Source: Ariolimax columbianus (taxonomy: Eukaryota > Mollusca > Gastropoda > Stylommatophora > Arionidae). Taken from it: 64,000 nucleotides of DNA. Positions 43,397-53,220 of this stretch are shown here, one piece after another. The notes beneath the pieces are model-generated. The model worked only from the letters and a program-made list of their open reading frames with translations, did no database searches and was not told the DNA's origin. The position numbers and the translations under genes are program-made. Every line of letters begins with the position of its first letter. Positions within the stretch are counted from its first letter, which is position 1. The stretch lies in assembly GCA_036924085.1 (NCBI GenBank), contig JAVGWX010000025.1, positions 31,197,921 through 31,261,920 of the forward strand, in the 5' to 3' direction.

Positions 43397-45249
43397 ACAG
43401 ACCCACTTGTAGGCAGCACTGTCTTACATCCTCTCAGCCTGATCTCTTCAATGAGAATATTAGTGGTGTACACATGGATCAAGATAAATTACATGATCCC
43501 AGGGATATAAAAGATAAGACAGCTGATTCCAGTGGCGAGGGAGATGAATCATCTGATCTGAGTGGCAAAGATAAGTTAGCTGATCTTAGGAGTAGTAAAG
43601 TTGAGTTCATAAATTCCAGGAGTAATAAAGATGAGTTAATCTGTCCTAGGGATAACGAAGAAGAGTTAGCATATACTAGAAGCTGTCACAAAACGGAAAT
43701 ATTTGTGGCTAAGAATGTACAGAACGGGATGCTACCAGAGCTAGATTGTGAAAAATGGTCAAATAAATGTATTTCTGTCAGTGTAGAAGATTCTCAACTC
43801 AGTGAAAATAAAATCAACAGCAGCATGGACATAATAAAACATACAAAAGAACAATTTTATAAATGTGATATTTGTGATGTATCTTATACAAGAATCCAAA
43901 ATCTAAAAAAACATAAAAGAAGACATACAGGGGAGAAACCTTACAAATGTGATATTTGTGATACATTTTTTACAACAACTAGAAATCTGAAAATACATAA
44001 AAGAAGACATACAGGAGAGAAACCTTACAAGTGTGATATTTGCGATGCATCTTTTATAACCACTAAAAATCTAAAAGTACATAAAAGAAGACATACAGGA
44101 GATAAGCCATATAAGTGTGATGTTTGTGATGCATCTTTTACTACCACCCGAAATCTAAAAGTGCATAAAAGAAGACATACAGGAGAGAAACCATACAAGT
44201 GTGATGTTTGTGATGCATCTTTTGCAACCACTAATATTTTTAAAGAACATAAAAGACGGCATACAGGAGAGAGGCCTTACACATGTGATGTGTGTGCTGT
44301 GTCTTTCAGAACCACTGATAGTCTAAATGCACATAAAAGAAGACATACAGGAGAGAAGCCTTACAAGTGTGATGTTTGTGATGCATCATATACATGCTCC
44401 AAAAACCTAAAGGCACATAAAAGAAGACATACAGGAGAGAAACCTTACAAATGTAATGTTTGTGATGCAGCTTTTAGAACCACTGATAGTCTAAATGCAC
44501 ATAAAAGACGACATACAGGAGAGAAGCCTTACAAGTGTGATGTCTGTGATGCATCTTTTGCTTTCACTAATAAACTGAAAGTACACAAAAGAAGACATAC
44601 AGGAGAAAAACCTTACAAGTGTAATGTTTGTGACGTATCATTTAGAAGCACCCAAAATCTAAAGGCACATAAAAGAATACATACAGGAGAGAAGCCTTAC
44701 AAGTGTGATTTTTGTGGTGCATCTTATTCAAGCACCTTAAGTCTAAAAACACATAAACTAAAACATACAGGAGAAAAGCCTTACAAGTGCGATGTTTGTA
44801 ATGCATCTTTTATAAGCACTCAAAATTTAAAAGTACATAAACGAAAACATACAGGGGAGAAGCCTTACAAGTGTGCTGTTTGTAATGCATCTTTTACAAC
44901 CACCCAAAAACTAAAATCACATAAAAGAAAACATACAGGAGAGAAACCTTACAAGTGTGATGTATGTAATACATATTTTACAACCACCCAAAAACTAAAA
45001 TCACATAAAAGAAAACATACGGGAGAAAAACCTTATAAGTGTGATGTATGTAATATATATTTTACAACCACCCAAAAACTAAAATCACATAAAAGAAAAC
45101 ATACAGGAGAGAAACCTTACAAATGTGATGTTTGTGATGCATCTTTTGCCTGCACTAAAAATTTGAAAAAACATAAAAGAAAACATACAAGAGAAGAACC
45201 TGACAATTGTGACGCATCCTTAACAAACACCCAAATTCTAAAAACATAA
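43397..45249 (+). CDS. Zinc-finger gene unit 2, terminal exon (16 C2H2 fingers)
   Basis: With exons A-C this makes a predicted 704-residue protein; this exon gives residues 88-704. Residues about 120-190 are an acidic ten-residue tandem repeat. From residue 242 (43858) sixteen perfect 28-residue C2H2 fingers follow, C-x2-C-x12-H-x3-H with TGEKPYKC linkers, all Cys and His present. A seventeenth unit (DNCDASLTNTQ) has lost a Cys and ends at the stop. Fingers 13-15 are almost identical, a sign of recent duplication or conversion. Helix position -1 is Thr or Ser in twelve fingers and +3 is often Asn, so contact residues are unusually uniform. A nuclear DNA-binding role is known for the family; the target is unknown. 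No frameshift in the whole exon: this is the likely functional copy in the window. Confidence 0.95.
43493..43690 (+). repeat. Ten-residue acidic tandem repeat in the unit 2 protein
   Basis: Seven repeats of about 30 bp, for example DKLHDPRDIK, DKLADLRSSK, VEFINSRSNK and DELICPRDNE. Unit 1 has one fewer. Confidence 0.65.
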
Positions 45250-45430
45250 AAAAAGGCAAATAGAAGAAAAGGGTTAGTTGATGTTTGAATGCAGCGTGAA
45301 TTTACAACTAGTGATAGTCTAATATTGCATTTAAAAAACAGATACAGGAGAAAAGCCTTGCATGGGGTGTTTGTGGTGCATCTTTTGCTTGCATTTACAA
45401 TTGAAATGTGGGCCAAATAAACCACACACG
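45250..45430 (+). pseudogene. Fossil finger sequence after the unit 2 stop
   Basis: Traces of two fingers remain (REFTTSDSLILHLK near 45295 and a TGEKPC-GVCGASFACIYN-like reading near 45345-45405), interrupted by frameshifts. The ancestral array was longer, as in unit 1. Confidence 0.65.
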
Positions 45431-45439
45431 AAAGAAACA

Positions 45440-45690
45440 ATCATTTCTAGATCTCAAGTGCAGAAAGGGCTGAATCCTTTGTGGCTGCCTCTTGGTATTG
45501 TCATTGTAGCTATTGCTAGTATAGTCTTTGTGATTTTGCTTGATATATTCTGTATAGTGTCTCCTGGATTAAAGTCTCCAGCTATTACTGTCTTTTTATA
45601 TGCAATATTTTTAAATGTGTTGTTCCTTGTAGATGTGGAAGTGTAGTAAACATTATATATGGTATATTTGTCAAAAATTTGACTTCATAC
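45440..45690 (-). pseudogene. LINE-I-related endonuclease fragment
   Basis: On the minus strand AGDFNPGD (near 45575), the core of the APE-type endonuclease, and further on the PRGSHKGFSPF-like segment, which matches the PKGSHKHFNPF region of the copy at 53190. An internal deletion joins the two parts. Confidence 0.65.
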
Positions 45691-45699
45691 ATCCACTTT

Positions 45700-46247
45700 G
45701 GCCAAGACGTTACGTATTACCACAAAAGGCATCAAGAGGGTCCCACGAAGGTTGAGAGCAGATGGTTCAGTTTCAATTGCATCAGGTCCATATTTCAGCA
45801 GATGAAAAACAGGGGAAAGCTCACACCTGCAACAGCATGGTCATTCCAGTCATAGTATGTGGCTGGGATGTAGAACCTAAGAAAATTTGACATTGCTTGA
45901 CTTCAAGCTACTCAATAAGTAGTGATGGAGTGCAGAACACTATCAATCTCACCATGGGATCACATCCGCAACACTTCCATCAATGATGTCGTAGATACAG
46001 CCTTGCTAAGGTGGGCTGGCCACATGGTAGTTTTGCCTGACAATGAAAGGGCAATTAAAGGGACATCAGTATGGCTTTACACCTATAATCGTCAACCTTG
46101 ACATTCAACAAACAGATGGAGAGATGGCCTGTGGCAAGACTTTGGTTCGTCATGGTACTCAGTGGCAGAAGAGTTGAGTTTAGAAGACATTTGGCTATGT
46201 GGCATAAGACTCATGTGCCTGAATGAACACCAGGATTACAGTATATT
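45700..46247 (+). pseudogene. LINE C-terminal remnant
   Basis: MECRTLSISPWDHIRNTSIN, LLRWAGHMVVLPDN and TNRWRDGLWQDFGSSW are recognisable as the C-terminal block of a LINE-III-like element, with changes of frame. Confidence 0.55.
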
Positions 46248-46262
46248 TGTTTCCATTGATCC

Positions 46263-46617
46263 TTCTTCTTCTTCGTTCGTTCTCAATCTCCTGCTACCAA
46301 ACCCTGAAAGGGCTTAAGTAGCAGAATGTAGTGCAGAGAACGGAATGCGTTGTGTTGTAGTTTACAGCTTGACTGCAATATTTCCACCTTTTGGTCCAAC
46401 ACATCTGACTTCAGCAAGCATTTTTTGAGTACCGGGTTAGCATTCCCTCTTCGATCCCTTCTCCTTAGCCAGTCTGTCCTGCTGCAGCCTGTTATCCAGG
46501 ATCACCGCGTGGAGGTGTAGAAGGGTCTTGGCAGCTCTGGTTCGCTGGCCCTGACGCTAGCAGTCAGCTATGGGTCGCTGACCACTGTAGCTCATGCGCT
46601 GCTCAGCATCTTGATCC
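46263..46617 (-). mobile_element. SINE-A copy, TSD TGTTTCCATTGATCC
   Basis: A perfect 15-bp TSD (46248-46262 and 46618-46632), (GAA)n tail as TTCTTCTTCTTCG at the left, full length. Confidence 0.95.
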
Positions 46618-46632
46618 TGTTTCCATTGATCC

Positions 46633-46935
46633 AATAGAGGACTGCTTGCATGTCAATGTCAGTACCATCGAGGATGCTTTGTAAATCTTCTTCGATGTCA
46701 TTTCTTACGAGTGTCATAAGCCCTTGACTAGTAACACCATCGTCCCTGATCTGTACTGGCCCTCTGATCGGGAAAGAGCTGACCAATGACAACCTCAGAT
46801 CCATCAGCCTTGACCCTTACCATGACTGTGCGGGGGTGCCTTTGGGAGGCATGAACATCCTAATCGTTCGCTGGTCACTTTGGACCAAAATACACGACTG
46901 GAATGTAACAGTGGTTGTCAACAGACTCTGCTGCA
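46633..46935. other. No recognisable gene
   Basis: Short unassigned stretch between a SINE-A and a SINE-B. Confidence 0.35.
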
Positions 46936-47180
46936 GGGGACAGCGTGGGCTAGTGGTAAAGTGGCATGGCTCACAATCCGAAGGTGTTGAGTTCGATCCC
47001 CATCACAGCACCGGCCTTTACTCCGGGGAAGCAAACCCTTAGAAAATGCAGGAGGAAGCAGACCCTTGCATAAAATGTATGCTGAAGTCAGATGCACTGG
47101 ACCGACAGGCGCAAAATAAAAACCACAGTGCAACGCACACCTTGAAGATTAGAGAAATAAGGCAAGCGCAAAAAACAAAA
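46936..47180 (+). mobile_element. SINE-B copy
   Basis: Head GGGGACAGCGTGGGCTAGTG, B box AGTTCGATCCCC, central domain GCTGAAGTCAGATG, 3' part with a short deletion before GATTAGAGAAATAAGG. The TSD is not clear. Confidence 0.85.
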
Positions 47181-47279
47181 CTTACTCTGGAGAGTCTTCT
47201 GGGGGTTGCTGTGGTTGAAAGGTCAGGCACTCGCCTTCCAAAACGATGAACAGAAACGACGGACTATCGAATACCACAA

Positions 47280-47510
47280 GTTTTAAAGTGATGCTGTCGT
47301 CTCACGGAAGGTGGGACCAGAGTGCCTGCATCCTGAATTGCCTGCAGTCGTCTTGAATAATGTCTTGCCACTGGTCCAAGGTGGCTCATGCCTAGAGAGT
47401 GATGTTGGTGACAGGCACAGTTTCTTCCTCACTATAATCCAAATACAGCTCAAGTTACATCACCAAGACAAAACCGTCCATTGATGTTGTTGTCATCCCT
47501 TGCAATGGGC
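47280..47510 (-). repeat. Repeat-F, degraded fragment
   Basis: GTCTTGCCACTGG, TTCTTCCTCACTATAATCC and GTCATCCCTTGCAATGGG correspond to blocks of the 34945-35665 copy at reduced similarity. Confidence 0.5.
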
Positions 47511-47899
47511 AACTTATAATAATAATACACAAGCCCTAAACAGTTCTTGCATTCACAAAGGTACTGAGTAAATCCAATGGTGGAATATTTGGTTTGAAGG
47601 GCTTTCTAGAGTTGCAATGTGGACTTTGTCATAGACCCAACAAATAATCCAAATTATAGACAGCACTACACTCATCTAAAACAGTAAACCATCACCTGTT
47701 GTCCTGCCCAACACTGGAAGAGAAGAGACAGCTCCTCCTACTTCAGAACTCAACCAGGGAAAATGCCCTTTTTGCTGTCCTGAACAACTGATCGGAACTG
47801 CAGATTCCTATTATGGCGTCACAGTCACTAAGAGCTAATGTTCTGGGATGGCAGATAAATTCGAGTCTAGAGTCATGGTCATCAACAAATTATCTTAAC

Positions 47900-48407
47900 A
47901 CTCACACCAAAGGCTCACAATATTGACACAGAATGCGAGCATCTGATATAGGCCCAAATGGGGAGCAGAACATAATCACATTGTAACCAGTCAGGTATGC
48001 TGAACGAAAAAGAAGTCAGTTCCCCATCTCACTCGGTGATGGCATCAGAATAGAGGGATTGTTTGCAAAGTATCTAAGGTATGACACTCACTTAAATAGA
48101 TGAGACAGCAGCATGTAACATGTGACTTTTATGCCAACGCTGATATACATTTTTCTTCTTGGATCTTTGAGAGAATAAAATGGTTCAGACACCTGACAAG
48201 AACACAGCTAAAGTTACCAGCTGCTCGTATCTACAATACCAGACATCAGGGCTGCAGAGCAAGAGAAAGACTACAAGAAAGATGAATAGATGGTGTCAAT
48301 GAGACACTGAAGAAACACGGAATGACAAAAACATTGGCAACAAAGATGGCACAAGACAGAAAAGAACTCCACCCGCTGACGTCTAATGACACAAGTGAAT
48401 AGGAGAT
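47900..48407 (+). pseudogene. LINE C-terminal remnant of another lineage
   Basis: IKWFRHLTRTQLKLPAARIY, then RERLQER, IDGVNETLKKHGMTKTLATK and MAQDRKELHPLTS match the usual end of a non-LTR element (WFGH...RPRKRWID...HG...A.DR). Upstream sequence from about 47640 may belong to the same element but is too decayed to assign. Confidence 0.65.
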
Positions 48408-48419
48408 GATGAAGGGTAT

Positions 48420-48749
48420 CTTCTTCTTCTTCGTACATTGTCAGACGTCAACCTGTATTTTTTTTTAAAAAGCAGCGGTCATCCTGAGGCTGTCGACACT
48501 GCCATAGAGCTTGTCTAGTGTTGCCACTGGTGATGGCCACGTTTGCTTTCTCTGATCCTCGTATGTCGGACAGTTTTGCAGCAAATGTTCAGCGGCCATT
48601 TTCCCGGTACCACACGAGTATTCGTCAGTGCCACCTATCTTCAATTTATTGAATAGGTGGTACCTCGGTCTATTGTGGCCTGTGCGAAGTCTGAAGACCA
48701 CGACCTGCTCTCTTCTGTTCAACTGGTAATAGGCATCGTTTTTTGTGTA
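48420..48749 (-). mobile_element. LINE-I insertion, strongly 5'-truncated, TSD GATGAAGGGTAT
   Basis: Only the last 330 bp of LINE-I, from the YYQLNRREQVVVFRLRTGH region to the (GAA)n tail. TSD at 48408-48419 and 48750-48761. The 3' end carries a run of T, so the C-terminal codons are altered. Confidence 0.95.
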
Positions 48750-49169
48750 GATGAAGGGTATGATCTTTGACTGATGACTGAGGATGCAGTCTGTAACCAT
48801 CGCTTCTGATGGTGTCCTTCAGAGCAACAAACAAACTGCCTCCACTTCACTCAACCTGTAGCCATCCTTCATACATGTGGTTGGTGATTTCCAATTGTGC
48901 TTCTAAAGCTCAATGCCGGGAGTTAAGATTAATGTTAGGTCAGATGAAACATGCTGATCAAACCTGCAACTTACTTCCTCTCATCGTTCACCCAGAAACT
49001 AACCATGTTACGGCAGACTGGTTAATGAGGTGGAAATCAACACTGTGATTCCCATCTTGGTTAGCCAACTGAGAAGCATAACACTCAGGAAAACCTGCTC
49101 ACATTTTTCAGAACACCTCAGAATATACACAGAGCCACTGCAATCTGTCACCAGTGAAATGTCACCAAG

Positions 49170-49412
49170 GGGACGGCGTGGCCTAATGGTTAAGTGGCAC
49201 GGCTCACAATCCGAAGGTGCTGGGTTCGATCCCCATCACAGCACCGGCCGTTACCCCGGGGAAGCAAACCCTTAGAAAATTCAGGAGAAAGCAGACCCTT
49301 ACATAAAATGCATGCTGAAGTCGGATGCACTGGGCCGACAGGCGCAAAATAAAAATACAGTGCAACGCACACCACCTTGGGGATTAGAAAAATAAGGCGA
49401 ACGCCAAAAAAA
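49170..49412 (+). mobile_element. SINE-B copy, TSD AAATGTCACCAAG
   Basis: TSD at 49157-49169 and 49413-49425. The empty site is present in unit 1 at 16119-16131 (AAATGTAACCAAG). The copy is close to consensus, with A box TGGCCTAATGGTTAAGTGG, B box GGTTCGATCCCC and central domain at about 49302-49350. Confidence 0.96.
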
Positions 49413-49690
49413 AAATGTCACCAAGAGTGATGAGCTCAGCATGAGTAGCTTCTAAGAACAATAACACGGCTCTTTGCCACATTATTGTAGACCAGCTTCT
49501 TTTTCACATTCTCTTTCTGCTTCATAGCATGGTAGTTTTAGTGATGATGTCCAAGAATGCATTGTTCACAGCATATTTTTTATTTGCGTGTAGGTGAACA
49601 ATTGTGTATTCCGACTTGACATATATTCATATTCATTGTTTGCTTGAATGTAAATGTTTAAAAAGTATGGAGTCAATTTTATTTGGTACA

Positions 49691-49696
49691 AATAAA
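49691..49696 (+). terminator. Candidate polyadenylation signal (unit 2)
   Basis: AATAAA, conserved at 16398 in unit 1. Confidence 0.45.
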
Positions 49697-49787
49697 AAGC
49701 AATTTGCCCATATCTGTTTCTACCATTATTTGCATGTGACCTTCACTGTAAAACCATTCAGATTTCTACCTGGAAAATAATGTTTGT

Positions 49788-49793
49788 AATAAA
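49788..49793 (+). terminator. Second candidate polyadenylation signal (unit 2)
   Basis: AATAAA, conserved at 16500, followed by GTTTGTTCTGTGATTTTC. Confidence 0.5.
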
Positions 49794-49894
49794 AAGTTTG
49801 TTCTGTGATTTTCTGTTGTGTATTTTATTTACCTTCTACTCATCATCATCACATTTATTCTAGCTCAATTATTTGTTCTCAAAAATTGAATTCA

Positions 49895-50340
49895 ATGTAA
49901 TAATAATAAGGTTTGCTTAGGCCTTTGAAGCCCATTGTGTTGGTTGGCCACATCCATAACCCACTGCTGCTGTATGGCTCCAGGCCTCGTCCAGGATGGA
50001 GGTGGAGGCTGTTATCTGCTGGTGCCGTACTTTGTGAGGACGGCCTCCAGCCGGTCGGGGGAAGACTTTTGACGCTGAGTAACGACCTGTGAAGTATCTT
50101 ATGGGTGAGGGTTTCGTGGTCAGGCCATACGCATAACTGAACAAAAAAACTTAGTGGAGGCCAAGTGTTAAGTGTTTCTCAGACTGGAAGGAGGCCTGTT
50201 TTAGCAGAGACCTCTATGTTACGGAAGTAGTCATGCCATCAGATGCCCAGGATACGCAGCTGGTTGCCCATGTGGAAGGCCTCCAGTCTTGACATGTCAT
50301 GTTTCAGTACTGTCCAGGATTCTTAGTCGTAGTGAGTAAT
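49895..50340 (-). pseudogene. LINE C-terminal fragment with (TTA)n-type tail
   Basis: Absent from unit 1 at 16575-16640. The minus strand reads ESWTVLKHDMSRLEAFHMG, NQLRILGI and WHDYFRN near the 5' side, a WGHVVRLDHE-like segment, then SPPTGWRP and WSHTAAVGYG before a TTATTATTATT end at about 49900. 5'-truncated LINE of the same broad group as LINE-III. Confidence 0.65.
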
Positions 50341-51135
50341 TTAATGTTGATCTAATATTTACAGATGATGACTTTTCTGCCTAATAACTATATTCATTGG
50401 CAAATTAAAATAAGTGTACTTGATGAGAGCTCACAAAAACTGAAACTGATAATAAGTACAACTGGCAACAGTCATATTCTATTGGAAGAAACACTCCCAC
50501 AAGATGTGGGAGTATTCCCTCTTTTGGTTTTAATATAGACAAAGTAGGAGGTACAGATAAAGATATCAAAAGAATAATACAGGAGGCGAGATGAGCTCTC
50601 ATTGCATTGGGACCTAATAGAAATTTTTAAAAGTCCAATACAAATAAAACAAACTTTTATTGTCCTTTTTAATGGCTCTGGATCATGGAGAACAAAGAAC
50701 AAGGTTCAGCCTTTCCTAAATAGGTGTTAGAACTGTATAGAAGGAATGAAATTATCTGATAAAATCACTGATGTGGAACTGTTGTAAGGAACCAGGCAGA
50801 CAATAGTGAAACAGGACGTGAGGAGAAGACAACGGCTTTGTGTAAAACAAACATTACAAGACAGTCTCTGTTCTGAAATCCCCATGGCAAGAGATACCGT
50901 GAGAGAGCAAAGCATTGGTTAGAGTAAGGAGCTCGAGACAAACATAGAGAAAATATTGATAGAACTGCAGTATGTGAATTAGGGCACGAGGACTTGACTT
51001 TAAAGAGCTGTGCTGCACAGTGAGCTGAATGCTGTCATCGCTGGGACTGGATTTGAGGACGAGCTCATAACTCTAATCACATGCTCTTATGGCATACGTA
51101 ACATAAAGCCTATGACAGCAAAAGCCAAACTCATA

Positions 51136-51552
51136 GCCTTCACGTTATTCTTACAAATGGGGCGGGGTGTGAGATAGCCTTCACGTTATTCTTACAAATG
51201 GGGCGGGGTGTGAGATAACCTTCACGTTATTCTTACAAATGGGGCGGGGTGTGATATAACCTTCATGTTATTCTTACAAATGGGGCAAGGTGTGAGATAG
51301 CGTTCACGTTATTCTTACAAATGGGGCAGGGTATGAGTTAGCCTTCACGTTATTCTTACAAATGGGGCAGGGTGTGAGATAGCCTTCACGTTATTCTTAC
51401 AAATGGGGCAGGGTATGAGTTAGCCTTCACGTTATTCTTACAAATGGGGCATAGTGTGAGATAACCTTCACGTTATTCTTACAAATTGGGCAGGGTGTAA
51501 GATAGCCTTCACGTTATTCTTACAAACAGGAGAAAGGGGCGAGGTGTGAGAC
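51136..51552 (+). repeat. Minisatellite, ten units of 41 bp
   Basis: GCCTTCACGTTATTCTTACA recurs every 41 bp from 51136 to 51505, followed by AATGGGGCAGGGTGTGAGATA. The unit 1 paralogue at 18175-18215 has one diverged unit (AATTCGTTCTTACTAACAG), so amplification happened only in unit 2. Confidence 0.95.
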
Positions 51553-52464
51553 TTTTGTACTCTAAAACCAAACGGCTCTGGGTAGATGAAGTTCATAGAC
51601 AATCGGTGGAAATTCATAAAGGACAAAGATTGCTCAGCATCAAAACCACCTGCTGCCTTGCAGATAGGCTAAACACAGCCAACAGACATGAACGATTCAC
51701 CTTGTAGTGTGACATATTGCACCTGTTCTGGGATTACAACCTGGGCTCTGGACTTGAATCGGACACCTGCCTGCTGGAAAGTTTGAAGAAAGACAAAGTA
51801 ATGGTTACATGACACAAGAGCAGAGTTGGGAGCTGGCTGTTTGCAGAACGTGATGAATCCTAGGAGAGTCAAAGCATGGTGATTTAGGGCTATATATGAC
51901 TTCATCTCAATATGTTGAGGAAAGGCAGAAAAACCACAGGAAATCTTAGAGAATAGGATGCCAGGTACAACCATCTCTTCTTCAAACGAGCTCGGTTGTT
52001 ACCCCTCGGTGAACAAGGTTTTCGCAAAGAAATGACATTCCAGACTTCTTGTGAGAAGAGTACTACGGTACTGGGAAAATAACATAATACAACTAAACAT
52101 TTCAGTGACACAAAATAAGAAAAAAAGAACTGCTAAAAACCCTAAATGATATCAAAGTTCACTTTGAAGTACTTTAGGAAACCATTCCAACCAAAAAATA
52201 AAACCACCATATCTCCGGAAACACTCACTACTTCGATGAATGCAAGAAATGTTGAGGGCTGTGATACTCATGAGAAAAATTAGTGAAAGGGAAGTATGAA
52301 ACATCTCTAATAGTACTGACATTGACCTGCAGGACGTCCTTGGAAGGGATCAGTGAAAACAGATATACCCTATATAATGTTTGCAATTTGAAGATAATAC
52401 ATATAAAAAGACATGACAATGATTCGCTGGAGATTTTAATGCCCACTCACTGTCATGGGCATAT

Positions 52465-52810
52465 CGTTCGTTCTCAATCTCCCACTACCAAACCCTGAAA
52501 GGGCTTAAGTAGCAGAATGTAGTCCAGAGAACGGAATGCGTTGTGTCGTAGTTTACAGCTTTGCTGCAATATTTGCACCTTTCGGTCCAACACATCCGAC
52601 TTCAGCAAGCATTTTTTGAGTAACGGGTTAGCCTTCCCTCTTCGATCCCTTCTCCTTAGCCAGTCTGCCCTGCTGCAGCCTGTTATCCAGGATCACCGCG
52701 TGGAGGTGTAGAAGGGTCTTGGCAGCTATGGTTCGCTGGCCCTGACGCTAGCAGTCAGCTATGGGTCACTGACCAATGCAGCTCATGTGCTGCTCAGCAT
52801 CTTGATCCCA
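52465..52810 (-). mobile_element. SINE-A copy, TSD TCATGGGCATAT
   Basis: TSD at 52453-52464 and 52811-52822. The unit 1 paralogue near 19345 is empty (CACACCCTATAAAG). The (GAA)n tail is almost absent here, only CGTTCGTTCTC being left, so the tail length varies between copies. Confidence 0.95.
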
Positions 52811-53220
52811 TCATGGGCATATAAAGCATACAGTAAGATAGATAGAGTACATCTGCAACTACTCCATCTTAAAAATAAATAAAAAACCAACTCTCCAAGC
52901 CCAGAAGTACATGTAAGAACAGCAGATCTAATCTCACCATGGTAACAGCTGACATTGTAGACGTTTGCACGTGCTAAGTTATGTAAGAGACCACAGACAA
53001 ATACTCATTACTATATCAAAACAATACAAATGCAGGCAAGATAGAATGACATACTAAAAATTTAAAAAAGCTAACTGGACAAAACATGTAACTCTCTCAT
53101 ACAACATTAACTCAACAGACACTATAGAGAATACATACAGCAACATCACAAAGACTATCCTGCAATTAGCTAAAAAGCTAATACTAAAAGGCAGTCACAA
53201 ACACTTCAATCCTTTCTGGG

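Larger units (their letters stand above)
48770..49893 (+). other. Conserved 3' flank or 3' UTR of unit 2
   Basis: Aligns with 15850-16566 of unit 1. Unit 2 has a longer stretch around 48990-49100 and a SINE-B at 49170. Contains two conserved AATAAA hexamers. Confidence 0.75.
50341..53220 (+). pseudogene. LINE-I 5' region: possible ORF1 and APE-type endonuclease
   Basis: Aligns with 16640-19700 of unit 1. At 52130-52460 a broken endonuclease N-terminal half can be read, ending in AGDFNAHS just before the SINE-A at 52465. After the SINE come SPEVHVRTADLISPW near 52890 and a linker to the RT (PKGSHKHFNPF-like near 53195). 50480-51130 may be ORF1 but I recognise no domain. The 5' end of the element cannot be set. 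A 41-bp minisatellite and a SINE-A are inserted. Confidence 0.6.
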
